A DNA stretch of 9,642 bases from Alphaproteobacteria bacterium (GCA_016869775.1 VGDJ01000037.1:1-9642); one strand, 5' to 3'; positions 1 to 7,691 are shown, counted from the first letter of the stretch. Numbers and translations are program-made. The notes: generated by a model from the sequence alone, not told the origin.

Positions 1-1
1 A

Positions 2-382
2 AATTTAGAAAATGATAAATCATTAAATCTTGCCCAAAGACAAAAAATAACTTTGGCTTTTATTGATAAATATATTTTTGATGTCGCCATAATATTGGCT
101 AAAATGCTATTTGGTGATAATAATTTATTAGATTTTAAGAAATATAATCTCAATTCTTTATTAGAAAAATATAATCCAGAGCTTGCCAAAGAAATGAATT
201 ATCGAAAAAATTCGGCAATATTTACTCGTGAATTGGAAGCAAAATTTGTTAGCAAATTAAACAAAAATCCTGACGGTATTTTAGAGGATAATGATTTAAA
301 AAATATTCATTCTCTCTACATTGCCAACAATCCAACCTTCAATACTCCAATTTATTTAAACGCTCCCATGGCGTTCAAATAA
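2..382 (+). CDS. 3' end of an unrecognised protein (5' truncated by the window)
   Basis: The reading frame is open from the first complete codon at base 2 to the TAA at 380-382, giving 126 visible residues. The true start lies upstream of the window; a TTG at 53 is an internal leucine codon rather than a convincing start. The visible part is rich in Asn, Lys, Leu and Ile, which fits the AT-rich base composition. It has one mildly hydrophobic stretch (visible residues about 22-34, around FDVAIILAKMLFG) and is otherwise hydrophilic and apparently helical, ending in NAPMAFK. I recognise no family motif and assign no function. It precedes argG by 162 bases on the same strand. The argG promoter candidate in the gap suggests separate transcription. 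Confidence 0.6.
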   Translation, partial: NLENDKSLNLAQRQKITLAFIDKYIFDVAIILAKMLFGDNNLLDFKKYNLNSLLEKYNPELAKEMNYRKNSAIFTRELEAKFVSKLNKNPDGILEDNDLKNIHSLYIANNPTFNTPIYLNAPMAFK

Positions 383-440
383 ATTTAATAAATTTGTAAA
401 ATATCTCTTAAATTTGCCCTTAAAACCTTTCAATGCTCAC

Positions 441-468
441 TTGTTTCTTTAAAAAGAATTTTTATGAT
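441..468 (+). promoter_or_regulatory. Candidate sigma-70-type promoter for argG
   Basis: TTGTTT (441-446) and TATGAT (463-468) are separated by 16 bases. The -10 matches TATAAT at five of six positions; the -35 is weak (TTG only). Transcription would start near 475, giving an argG leader of about 70 bases. The -10 element overlaps the first codon of a 24-codon open frame (464-538), so that frame would not be in the transcript. This is inferred from consensus matching in AT-rich DNA, where chance matches are common. Confidence 0.35.
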
Positions 469-544
469 GACGCGTCGTTTTTTATCATATTTTAAATTTC
501 CCACTCAAAATTTTCTTAGAACTTTTAACGCAAAATAAATTTTT

Positions 545-1747
545 ATGGCAAATATTAAAAAAGTCGTTTTGGCTTACTCTGGTGGTCTTGATACCTCGGT
601 TATTTTAAAATGGTTGCAAGAAAATTATGGATGCGAAGTAGTTACTTTTACGGCTGATTTAGGGCAGGGTGAAGAGCTTGAACCGGCACGCAAAAAAGCC
701 CAAATGCTTGGTGTCAAAGAAATTTTCATCGAAGATTTACGAGAAGAATTTGTTGCCGATTATGTATTTCCAATGTTTCGCGCTAATGCTTTGTATGAGG
801 GAGTTTATTTACTCGGTACTTCGATAGCTCGTCCTTTAATTGCCAAGCGACAAATCGAAATTGCCAAACAAGTCGGCGCCGATGCGGTTGCTCATGGTGC
901 GACTGGCAAGGGTAATGATCAGGTTCGTTTCGAGCTTAGTTATTATGCTAATAAACCCGATATTAAAATTATCGCCCCTTGGCGTGAATGGGATTTAACT
1001 TCGCGCACCAAGTTAATTGATTATGCTGAAAAAAACCAAATTCCGGTAGCTAAAGATAAGCGTGGCGAGGCGCCATATTCGGTTGATGCAAACTTACTTC
1101 ATACTTCGAGCGAAGGAAAAGTACTTGAAGACCCATCACAACCAGCTCCAGAATATGTTTATCAGCGCACAGTTAGCCCCGAAGATGCGCCAAATGCTCC
1201 AACTTTTGTTGAAATTGAATTCTTAAAAGGTGATCCAATCGCCATTGATGGCGTCAAAATGTCGCCGGCGCAAATTTTAACTAGACTTAATGAGCTTGGA
1301 GGTAAAAATGGTATTGGTCGACTTGATTTGGTTGAAAATCGCTTTGTAGGTATGAAGTCTCGTGGGGTTTATGAAACTCCGGGAGGTACAATTTTGTTGG
1401 TTGCGCATCGAGCGATTGAATCGATAACTTTAGATCGCGAAGCTTGTCATCTTAAAGACGAGTTGATGCCAAAATATGCGAGTTTGATTTATTATGGTTT
1501 TTGGTTTGCACCTGAACGATTGATGCTTCAAGCGCTTATCGACAAAAGCCAAGAGCATGTTGAGGGTAAAGTGCGTTTAAAACTTTATAAGGGTAATGTG
1601 TTTGTGATGGGTCGCGAATCTAACAAAAGTCTATATTCGATGTCGCATGTAACTTTTGAAGAAGATTCGGTTTATGACCAAAAAGATGCGCAAGGTTTCA
1701 TTAAGCTAAACGCTTTACGCCTCAGAATTGGCAATGCAAAATTGTAA
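545..1747 (+). CDS. argG: Argininosuccinate synthase (EC 6.3.4.5)
   Basis: This cytosolic enzyme joins citrulline and aspartate using ATP to make argininosuccinate, the penultimate step of arginine synthesis. The 400-residue length is normal for the family. The N-terminal ATP pyrophosphatase loop [10 protein letters not shown] is at residues 10-19, and the family signature [13 protein letters not shown] is at 118-130. APWREW (144-149), the [15 protein letters not shown] stretch (177-191) and [24 protein letters not shown] (about 258-281) complete the ATP-, citrulline- and aspartate-binding core. The ATG at 545 places the PP-loop at the expected distance from the N-terminus. There is no ribosome binding site; the start is preceded by AAAATAAATTTTT. 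No other arginine gene (argF, argH, argJ) is in the window. GC content of about 40% in hand-counted lines, with CGT/CGC/CGA favoured over AGA for arginine, differs from neighbouring genes and could reflect translational selection or acquisition. Confidence 0.97.
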   Translation: MANIKKVVLAYSGGLDTSVILKWLQENYGCEVVTFTADLGQGEELEPARKKAQMLGVKEIFIEDLREEFVADYVFPMFRANALYEGVYLLGTSIARPLIAKRQIEIAKQVGADAVAHGATGKGNDQVRFELSYYANKPDIKIIAPWREWDLTSRTKLIDYAEKNQIPVAKDKRGEAPYSVDANLLHTSSEGKVLEDPSQPAPEYVYQRTVSPEDAPNAPTFVEIEFLKGDPIAIDGVKMSPAQILTRLNELGGKNGIGRLDLVENRFVGMKSRGVYETPGGTILLVAHRAIESITLDREACHLKDELMPKYASLIYYGFWFAPERLMLQALIDKSQEHVEGKVRLKLYKGNVFVMGRESNKSLYSMSHVTFEEDSVYDQKDAQGFIKLNALRLRIGNAKL

Positions 1748-1803
1748 TTTACACCCTTTGCCAAATATATTTGCTCAACTAAATGCATAATGGCAATCAT
1801 TTC

Positions 1804-1831
1804 GGTGAGGAGGGCGCGAGCCGGAACTCGG
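1804..1831. other. Short GC-rich intergenic patch of unknown origin
   Basis: By direct count 21 of these 28 bases are G or C (75%), inside a convergent argG/ATPase gap that is otherwise strongly AT-rich. It contains small nested inverted repeats: GGC-GCGA-GCC (1814-1823, a GNRA-type tetraloop with three pairs) and CGAG-CCGGAA-CTCG (1817-1830). No T-run follows on either strand, so it does not look like a standard intrinsic terminator. The rest of the gap (1748-1957) holds only AT-rich sequence and a weak imperfect hairpin near 1934-1953. It could be a remnant of a repeat element, a degraded gene or an RNA motif; the sequence alone does not decide. Confidence 0.3.
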
Positions 1832-1957
1832 AATTGTATCTATTTTAGGCGAAATAAAAGCTAATCTATTGAATTTTTTGGTGATTTAGAAATTTTCGTT
1901 ATAAATTTTTAATTTTTTGTTGAGATAATAATTAAAGATAAATTTTATCCTTTGGGT

Positions 1958-3810
1958 TTATTTCATATCCGAAAAAATTTCCTTTGAAATTGTTAATCGC
2001 AAACTATTCAAAATTGCCAAAATATCTATTATTTGCTGAAAAATTGCACCTTGTGAAGGGCTGATATATCCCATACTGGCAAAAATCATACCAATAATAC
2101 TTAAAATCATTCCGCCAACCGCGCTTTGCATAATTATTTTGCGTGTAAAAATGCTGATGTGAAGAAGTTCGTCAACTTTTAATAAATTGTTTTCCAAAAT
2201 TACTGCGCCAGAAGATTCTGAGGTAATATTGTTATTTTTACCAAACGCGATACCAACGCTGGCAAGCATAAGAGCAGGTGCATCATTAATGCCATCGCCA
2301 TAAATAGGGTGGTTGCTAATCGGGTTTCGTTTTTGACAATTTCAAGTTTTTGTTCGGGACTTTGCGAACTATAGACCGTTTCAATGCCAAGGCGATTGGC
2401 TAAGAAATTAGCTTCGCTAGCTTTGTCACCAGATAAAAGAATAATTTTTTTAAAATTATGATTGGGAGTTAAGTGCGATACAAAAGAATGACTTTCTTGA
2501 CGCTCTTCGTCGCGAAATTTTAATAATCCAACAACTTTTTGATTAATTACAATTATACATTCCATGCCTTCAATGTAGTCTGGTACTGGCTTTAAAGGAC
2601 TAATAAAATTATTAATTTTATCACGATTAGTAATAATAATTTCGTTGTCATTGATATTGCCAATCATGCCAAAACCAGCTTTTTCACTGATATTTTGAGC
2701 ATCAAGCAAAATTAAATTACGTTTTTTTGCTTCGTTTAAAACTGCATGCGCCAATGGGTGCCTTGAATATCTCTCGAGACTAGCGGTTTTTTGAATAATT
2801 TCATCGGCTGAATAATTATCAAAGACCAAAACTTCTGAAAGCATGGGTTCGCCATAAGTTAAAGTGCCGGTTTTATCAAAAATTGCAGTGGTGCAAGTTG
2901 ATAATTTTTCAAGAATTCTGGCGTCTTTGATGATTATACCTTGGCGAGCGGAGATTGAGATGGCGCTAATAATTGCAATTGGTACGGCAATAATTAAGGG
3001 GCATGGAGTTGCAATTGTTAATACCGCTAAAAAATTTACCAAACTGCCAGTGAAAAAATATGAACTAAATGCCACTACAAGAGTTATGGGTACAAAAATT
3101 GCCCCAATTTTGTCGGCAATTTTGCGAATTTCTGGTTTTTGTTCCTTGGCTTCTTCCATAACTTTGATGATTTTGCCATAACGAGAATCGGCAGGAAGTT
3201 TATCGGCTTTAATTACAAAAAGAGAATCACCATTAATTGCCCCTGATAAAACTTTAGACCCAATAGTTTTAGAAATTTTGTAGGGTTCGCCGGTAAGATA
3301 TGATTCATCCATGGTACCATTGCCTTGAACTATTTCCCCATCAACGGGGCAAATTTCATGCGGAAATACCGCGATTAAATCGCCGATTTTAATATCAGAA
3401 ATATTTATATCTAAAAAATTATTATCTTTCTTAAGATGTGCCGAGGAGGGCATTCTCTGGGCAAGAGCTTCTAGAACAAATGACGCGCGATGTGAAGCAA
3501 ATTCATCGAGCGCTTGACCGCTGGCAAGCATTAAAATTATTAGCACAGCGGTGATATTTTCTTGTAAAAAAATTGCTAAGATCAGAGCAATAAATGCAAT
3601 CAGATCAGCGCCAATATTACCTTTTAAGATTTTTGCTAAAATTTGAAATAAAAGAGGAATGCCTCCCAAAATTATGACTATGTAAAGAAAAAAATTATGA
3701 TTTGAAGCGAACCAAATTTTCCATAAATAATGCAAAATAATAGCACCAATTGAACTTAGGCATAAAAAAAATTGCCATTTATTTTTTAATAAACTTAATG
3801 CTTTTCTCAT
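1958..3810 (-). pseudogene. P1B-type heavy-metal-transporting ATPase, frameshifted
   Basis: This inner-membrane ATP-driven metal exporter reads from ATG at 3810-3808. It has TM helices near the N-terminus (about 13-30, 40-60, 66-98), an actuator-domain TGE (T173-E175), and the membrane metal site T268-P-C-P271. Next come a TM pair (about 237-285), the phosphorylation motif D312-KTGT, the P1B-specific H351-P, a nucleotide-domain GFGMIG and SGD at 460-462. After TLF503 the frame is lost. The next frame, read from 2302, continues exactly with YGDGINDAPAL, two further TM helices and the C-terminal QQIID...N..R pattern, stopping at 1958. Restored length is about 617 residues, normal for the family without an N-terminal metal-binding domain; no HMA or CXXC domain is seen. 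TPCP with Q(E)xxD recalls the P1B-5-like (Ni/Fe) group, but the metal is uncertain. As read, the product lacks the Mg-binding GDGxND and the last helices, so it should be inactive. Confidence 0.85.
2302..2304 (-). other. Frameshift point in the metal ATPase gene
   Basis: On the coding strand the bases read CTA TTT ATG GCG ATG. Family-like sequence would be TLF-(x)-GDGINDAPAL, which needs CTA TTT TAT GGC GAT, so one T is missing from this three-T run. Coding is intact on both sides of this point with no further stop. The local bases do not form a canonical X_XXY_YYZ slippery heptamer, and re-pairing of the Phe tRNA after a -1 slip (on ATT) would be poor. A one-base deletion or a sequencing error is therefore preferred over programmed frameshifting. 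Confidence 0.8.
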
Positions 3811-3862
3811 AACTAATAAAAAAATGAATAAAAAATAAATTTATGATAAACAAAATATATCT

Positions 3863-3892
3863 TTGGTTTTTGTCTAGCTTGATGATTATAAT
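3863..3892 (+). promoter_or_regulatory. Candidate promoter with perfect TATAAT in the divergent gap
   Basis: TTGGTT (3863-3868) and a perfect TATAAT (3887-3892) are 18 bases apart, pointing towards the peroxidase operon. The transcript would begin near 3899. It would run into the inverted repeat and T-run ending at 4008, giving either a roughly 110-base small RNA or an attenuated leader of the downstream operon. Confidence 0.35.
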
Positions 3893-3960
3893 TTTAGCCT
3901 CTCAGATTTTGATAGCAATTAGCAATAACTAGGGTTATTTAAAAGTTTTTGCGCCTAATC

Positions 3961-4008
3961 AAAAATTTTATGATCCACTCTAATTTTAAAAATTCATAAA
4001 ATTTTTTT
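3961..4008 (+). terminator. 13-bp perfect inverted repeat with T-run (terminator or leader hairpin)
   Basis: AAAAATTTTATGA (3961-3973) and TCATAAAATTTTT (3994-4006) are exact reverse complements around a 20-base loop. The right arm ends in an uninterrupted seven-T run (4002-4008). The stem holds only one G-C pair, so it is weak compared with a classic intrinsic terminator. It lies between two promoter candidates (3863-3892 and 4025-4054), which fits a terminator or attenuator. A dyad bound by a protein is an alternative. Confidence 0.4.
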
Positions 4009-4024
4009 ACTAAAAATAAATTTG

Positions 4025-4054
4025 TTGAAATTGTTTTTTTGTTATTCATATAAT
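4025..4054 (+). promoter_or_regulatory. Candidate promoter for the peroxidase-oxidoreductase-cobT operon
   Basis: TTGAAA (4025-4030, four of six consensus bases) is followed 18 bases later by a perfect TATAAT (4049-4054). Transcription would start near 4061. The -10 element overlaps the ATG at 4053, so that codon would lie upstream of the transcript. This favours the ATG at 4086 as the true start of the peroxidase. Confidence 0.45.
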
Positions 4055-4085
4055 GCCACAACAATCAACGTTTGAAGCACCTATT

Positions 4086-4769
4086 ATGAGAATCAATTTC
4101 TACAAAATATCTATTATTAAAATTTATTTTTTACTTTTTTTTATGGGTTTTTTTTCTAATTTTTTTCAATCAACATCCGGATTTTCAAAATCATTTTCTA
4201 GCAACCCTTCTGGCGATCAAAATACTAATAAAATTAAAACTAAAAACGATCAATTGCTCTCTAGTTCTGAGGCTTCAAAACCAATTGAAAATGTTTACAA
4301 TTTTAAATTTATCAAATTAATCGAACAAACACCTTTTGATTTAGCGGAGTTTAAAAACAAAGTTATTTTAATAGTTAATACGGCTTCGAAATGTGGATTT
4401 ACCAAGCAATATGAAGGTCTCGAAAAACTTCATAAAAAATATTACGATCGAGGATTGATTATAATTGGAGTTCCAAGCGCTGATTTTGGTGGGCAAGAAT
4501 TCCAATTTAATTCTGAAATAGTTAGTTTTTGTAAATTTAATTATGGCGTAAATTTTTTGATGACCCAAAAAGAATCGGTTATTGGCAAAAATGCTCACCC
4601 TTTTTATAAATATGCTAAACAGCAATTAGGATTAATTGCGAGTCCAAAATGGAATTTTCATAAATATTTAATTAATCGCCAAGGTAAGATAATTGATTAT
4701 TTTATTTCAAGCACAGAACCAATGAGCGACAAAATCATCGAATCAGTTGAAAAAGAATTAAATAACTAA
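4086..4769 (+). CDS. Glutathione peroxidase family protein with N-terminal export signal
   Basis: This is a thiol peroxidase of the glutathione peroxidase superfamily, reducing hydroperoxides with glutathione or, as in many Cys-type homologues, thioredoxin. The full catalytic tetrad is visible: C103 in NTASKCGFTKQYEG, Q137 in DFGGQE, and W189-N190 in PKWNFHKYL. C149 in SFCKFNYGV is conserved in related sequences and might act in resolution. Residues 1-28 form a basic start and a hydrophobic segment (about 8-27) like a Sec signal or anchor. A Ser/Asn/Lys-rich linker to about residue 66 precedes the peroxidase domain. No lipobox cysteine is seen, so the protein is probably periplasmic or tethered. 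The ATG at 4086 was chosen over 4053 (11 residues longer) because it puts the positive charges at the extreme N-terminus and because a TATAAT overlaps the 4053 codon. It is first in a probable three-gene operon. Confidence 0.9.
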   Translation: MRINFYKISIIKIYFLLFFMGFFSNFFQSTSGFSKSFSSNPSGDQNTNKIKTKNDQLLSSSEASKPIENVYNFKFIKLIEQTPFDLAEFKNKVILIVNTASKCGFTKQYEGLEKLHKKYYDRGLIIIGVPSADFGGQEFQFNSEIVSFCKFNYGVNFLMTQKESVIGKNAHPFYKYAKQQLGLIASPKWNFHKYLINRQGKIIDYFISSTEPMSDKIIESVEKELNN

Positions 4770-4785
4770 AATTAGTTTAAATAAA

Positions 4786-5772
4786 ATGAAGAATAAAATT
4801 GCGGTGATAGGAGCTGGATTTTCGGGAATAATTTTATCGAATATGCTTAAAAATTTTGCTGAAGTTAAAATTTTTGAGAAAGCCCGTGGAGTTGGCGGCA
4901 GAATGTCTAGCAGAACCAAAGATAACTTTAATTTTGACTTCGGAGCACAATTTTTTATTGCTAAAAATCCTGATTTTAAAAAATTTCTTGAACCATACAT
5001 TGATAAAGGACTTATCAAATCTTGGTGTGGAAACTTTGCTGAAATTGATAATTACAAAATTTCATACCAAAGACCTTGGAATTTCGAAAAAAATCATTTT
5101 GTTCCAGTGCCAAAAATGAATAGTTTTTGTAAAGAATTGGCAAAAGATTTAGATGTGTCGTTGCAAATTAGGGTCGCAAAAATCAAAAAAAATGATCACT
5201 TGTGGCAATTATTTGATGATCATGAAAATTTTTTAGGGGAATTTGATTGGGTTTTTTTTGCAATTCCATCTCCCCAGCTATTTGATTTAGCTCCTGAAGA
5301 GTGTAGTTTTTACAATAAAATTAAAAATATTAAAATGTTAGGTTGTTTCTCTTTAATGTTAGGCTTGGAGCGCAAACTTGAGTTACCTTTTGATTTTGGA
5401 TTAGTTAAAAACTCAATTATTTCATGGATTAGTTCAGAAAGTTCAAAGCCCGATCGCCCCAACTTTGCTTCATACACAATTCTTGCCAGAAACAACTGGG
5501 CTGACCATAATATTGAAGGCGATATTGAATTGATTAAACAGGATTTACTTGATGAATTTATTAAAATTATTGACCAAAAGCTACCTAAAATTCTTCATTG
5601 TGATATTCATAGATGGCGTTTTGCAAATATTGCTAAACAAGAAAATTCTAGTAGTTATTTTTTAGACCCAAAAATGCAAATAGGGGCTTGCGGTGATTGG
5701 TTTATTCATGGCCGAGTTGAAGCTGGTTATTTGAGTGCCAAAAGATTATTTGAGAATTTTAACAAATTATAA
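4786..5772 (+). CDS. NAD(P)/FAD-dependent amine-oxidase/renalase-like oxidoreductase
   Basis: This flavoprotein of the FAD/NAD(P)-binding Rossmann superfamily has 328 residues, the usual size of bacterial renalase-like proteins. The dinucleotide-binding GxGxxG (GAGFSG, residues 9-14) sits in the first beta-alpha-beta unit, with the ribose-binding acid E31 in FEKARGVGGRMSSR. DFGAQFF (51-57) follows. The C-terminal FAD-contact region is GACGDWFIHGRVEAGYLSAKRL (about 300-321), preceded by HRWRFANI (275-282), both typical of this subgroup. No signal peptide is seen, so it should be cytoplasmic. The substrate is unknown: bacterial renalases oxidise dihydro-isomers of NAD(P)H, but many relatives are uncharacterised. 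It starts 16 bases after the peroxidase stop and ends 2 bases before cobT, so co-transcription is likely. A redox-repair link with the peroxidase is plausible but inferred. Confidence 0.85.
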   Translation: MKNKIAVIGAGFSGIILSNMLKNFAEVKIFEKARGVGGRMSSRTKDNFNFDFGAQFFIAKNPDFKKFLEPYIDKGLIKSWCGNFAEIDNYKISYQRPWNFEKNHFVPVPKMNSFCKELAKDLDVSLQIRVAKIKKNDHLWQLFDDHENFLGEFDWVFFAIPSPQLFDLAPEECSFYNKIKNIKMLGCFSLMLGLERKLELPFDFGLVKNSIISWISSESSKPDRPNFASYTILARNNWADHNIEGDIELIKQDLLDEFIKIIDQKLPKILHCDIHRWRFANIAKQENSSSYFLDPKMQIGACGDWFIHGRVEAGYLSAKRLFENFNKL

Positions 5773-5774
5773 AA

Positions 5775-7619
5775 TTGACAACTCCTCATAAAAACTTTGC
5801 AAAATTAAAAGAAGATTTAAATTCGACATACAAAAATCTTGCCCAAAGCCAAAATTCTGTAATCAATTTTGATGATAATTTGATAAATAATTATTTTATT
5901 TGGAATCAAAACATCGTTGATTTAGAAATTTCATCAAACAGTCAGAGTCTTCAGCTTAAAGGTTTTAAGCCTAAAATTGATGAAAATAACTTTAGCGAAA
6001 ATTTGATTTTGCTAAAAATGCGCCCTTCAATTGATTTGAGCCTTTGTTATCGGTTATTTCATAATCCGCAAATTCATCATGAATTACGTCAACAAATAAA
6101 TTCTCACAATAATTTTAAAATTGATCCGCTAAAAATTTTTGATGATTTTGAGAAGGCTAGATTATTGTGCATTGTTAAAAATTTTTATCTTGGAATAGCG
6201 CTTAATTTATTGAATAAAATCGAACAAGATATTTCTTCGGTTTCTTCTTCAAATCTTGATTTAATATTGATTGGCGAAATTTATCGACAACAAATTTTAC
6301 CTCAAACCAAAATTTTTATTGATTGTTTAGCTAATAATTTAAACCAAAAAATTTACCAAAATATTTTAAATTTGGTGGATCACCTCGATGATCAAAAAAC
6401 ATTTTCGAATCTTGTAAAATCAATAATTGATGAACTATTATTTGATGATCAGAATTCAAATACAAATTCTGCAAATAGTCGTCAGCTTGATGACGATAAA
6501 AAATCTCCAGATGAGCAAAATTTTGGTGCTGAAACTACTGAGCATGAGCAATTAGTTTTAAATCAAGAGGCCGAAGAAACTCAAGCTCAGTCTCAAGATA
6601 TTTCTAAAGAGCGGGGTATTGAAGTCGAAAATCTTGATCAATTAAATCTATCTTCTTCAAAAATTAATGATGAAAGTGAGGATAAAAGCAAAATTGAGTT
6701 TGTTAATTCATATCAAATTTACAGTAGCCAATTTGATGAAATCATTTATCCCAAAAATTTTATTAGCAAATCTGAGCTAGAGGCCCTTCGGAAGCAACTT
6801 GATTTAAAAATTTCGAAATTAAATTCAATATCAAAAAAAATTAGTCTTAGGCTCAAACGAAAATTATTATCCAAGAAAAATAATTATTTTGATATTGATG
6901 CAAGCTATGGGGTTCTTAACCGCAAAAGATATGCCGATCTCGTGATTTCGCCAATGATTGAAGATATTTGGATCAACATCCGCAATCATGAATATAATGA
7001 CACCGCGCTTACAATTTTGCTCGATAACTCGGGTTCAATGCGGGGAAATCCTATTGTGATGAGCACTTTAGCTTGTCAAATTATTGCCGAAATTCTTGAA
7101 AAATTTTCTATAAAAACCGAGATAATCGGTTTTACTACTTCAGATTGGAGAGGTGGAAGGGTCAGAAAATTATGGGAAATGGCGGGTCGTAAAAAAAATC
7201 CTGGCCGATTGAATGAGCTTCGCCATATTATATATAAAAGCTTTAACCAAAGTTTCAAAAAAGCCAAAGTGAATTTGGGTTTGATGTTAAAAGAGGGGAT
7301 TCTCAAAGAAAATATTGATGGCGAAGCGCTCTTATTTGCTCGTTCACGCTTGATGCAACAAACTCAAAAAAGAAAGATTTTGATGGTGATTTCTGATGGC
7401 ACTCCGGTTGATGATTCTACTGCTTCAGCTAATGATTCCGATATTTTAACTCAACATTTGAGGCATGTAATAAATATAATTGAAAAGCAGGGAAAGATTG
7501 AAATTATTGGCGTGGGGATTGGCCATGCTACGGACGATTTTTATAAAAATTCAATAACTATTAAGAGCCTTGATGAACTTGGAGACGTAATGATTGATAA
7601 GATTATTAATGTTTTGTGA
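5775..7619 (+). CDS. cobT: CobT-type cobaltochelatase subunit (VWA domain)
   Basis: CobT with CobS forms the AAA+/VWA pair that drives CobN to insert Co2+ into hydrogenobyrinate diamide in aerobic cobalamin synthesis. The 614 residues match the family's length. An N-terminal CobT domain spans about 1-222. An acidic, low-complexity Asp/Glu/Ser/Asn/Gln linker runs from about 224 to 306. The C-terminal von Willebrand A domain carries a MIDAS motif D417-NSGS421, T454 in GFTTSDW, and D541-G. Family-diagnostic blocks are NPGRLNELRHIIYKS (475-489), LKENIDGEAL (510-519) and ILMVISDGTPVDDST (535-549). The TTG at 5775 is the only reasonable start: an in-frame TAA lies at 5760-5762, and the next Met (82) is inside the domain. 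No cobS, cobN or other cobalamin gene is present, so it may be a retained CobS/CobT-like chaperone pair member. It ends convergently with ccmA. Confidence 0.95.
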   Translation: MTTPHKNFAKLKEDLNSTYKNLAQSQNSVINFDDNLINNYFIWNQNIVDLEISSNSQSLQLKGFKPKIDENNFSENLILLKMRPSIDLSLCYRLFHNPQIHHELRQQINSHNNFKIDPLKIFDDFEKARLLCIVKNFYLGIALNLLNKIEQDISSVSSSNLDLILIGEIYRQQILPQTKIFIDCLANNLNQKIYQNILNLVDHLDDQKTFSNLVKSIIDELLFDDQNSNTNSANSRQLDDDKKSPDEQNFGAETTEHEQLVLNQEAEETQAQSQDISKERGIEVENLDQLNLSSSKINDESEDKSKIEFVNSYQIYSSQFDEIIYPKNFISKSELEALRKQLDLKISKLNSISKKISLRLKRKLLSKKNNYFDIDASYGVLNRKRYADLVISPMIEDIWINIRNHEYNDTALTILLDNSGSMRGNPIVMSTLACQIIAEILEKFSIKTEIIGFTTSDWRGGRVRKLWEMAGRKKNPGRLNELRHIIYKSFNQSFKKAKVNLGLMLKEGILKENIDGEALLFARSRLMQQTQKRKILMVISDGTPVDDSTASANDSDILTQHLRHVINIIEKQGKIEIIGVGIGHATDDFYKNSITIKSLDELGDVMIDKIINVL

Positions 7620-7667
7620 TCTTATATTTTAAAGATGAGTGTATTAAAATTATTTACAAAAACCCCG

Positions 7668-7691
7668 ATAACCTACCGGTTATAACTTTTT
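7668..7691. terminator. Short hairpin between convergent cobT and ccmA (possible bidirectional terminator)
   Basis: ATAACC (7668-7673) and GGTTAT (7678-7683) pair exactly around the loop TACC. On the plus strand a five-T run follows (7687-7691). On the minus strand the stem is followed by CGGGGTTTTT. Lying between two converging stop codons (7619 and 7690), it could end transcripts from both sides. The six-base-pair stem is short, so it may be weak. Confidence 0.45.

Noticed and set aside
381..395. AAATTTA-A-TAAATTT palindrome after the first gene, considered as a terminator
   Set aside because: It has a one-base centre, no G-C pairs and no T-run; it is expected by chance at this composition.
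464..538. A 24-codon frame with three arginines just upstream of argG, considered as an arginine leader peptide
   Set aside because: Its ATG is part of the TATGAT -10 element, so it would probably not be transcribed, and there is no terminator/antiterminator pair after it.
1783..1848. A 21-codon frame across the GC-rich intergenic patch
   Set aside because: It is very short, has no ribosome binding site and shows no recognisable motif; the GC patch is reported without a coding claim.
2302..2304. Programmed -1 ribosomal frameshifting in the ATPase, by analogy with E. coli copA
   Set aside because: The site lacks a canonical slippery heptamer and tRNA re-pairing would be poor. The known copA event yields a short metal-binding protein, whereas here the truncated product would be a useless partial pump.
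2864..3181. A 105-codon plus-strand frame opposite the metal ATPase
   Set aside because: It is the antisense shadow of the well-supported ATPase frame, which carries TPCP and DKTGT across the same bases.
3843..3932. A 29-codon ATG frame encoding a strongly hydrophobic peptide (MINKIYLWFLSSL then Ile/Leu-rich) in the divergent gap
   Set aside because: The good TATAAT promoter (3887-3892) lies inside it, there is no ribosome binding site, and AT-rich DNA gives Ile/Leu/Phe-rich frames by chance. It was not kept as a gene, though a small membrane peptide cannot be excluded.
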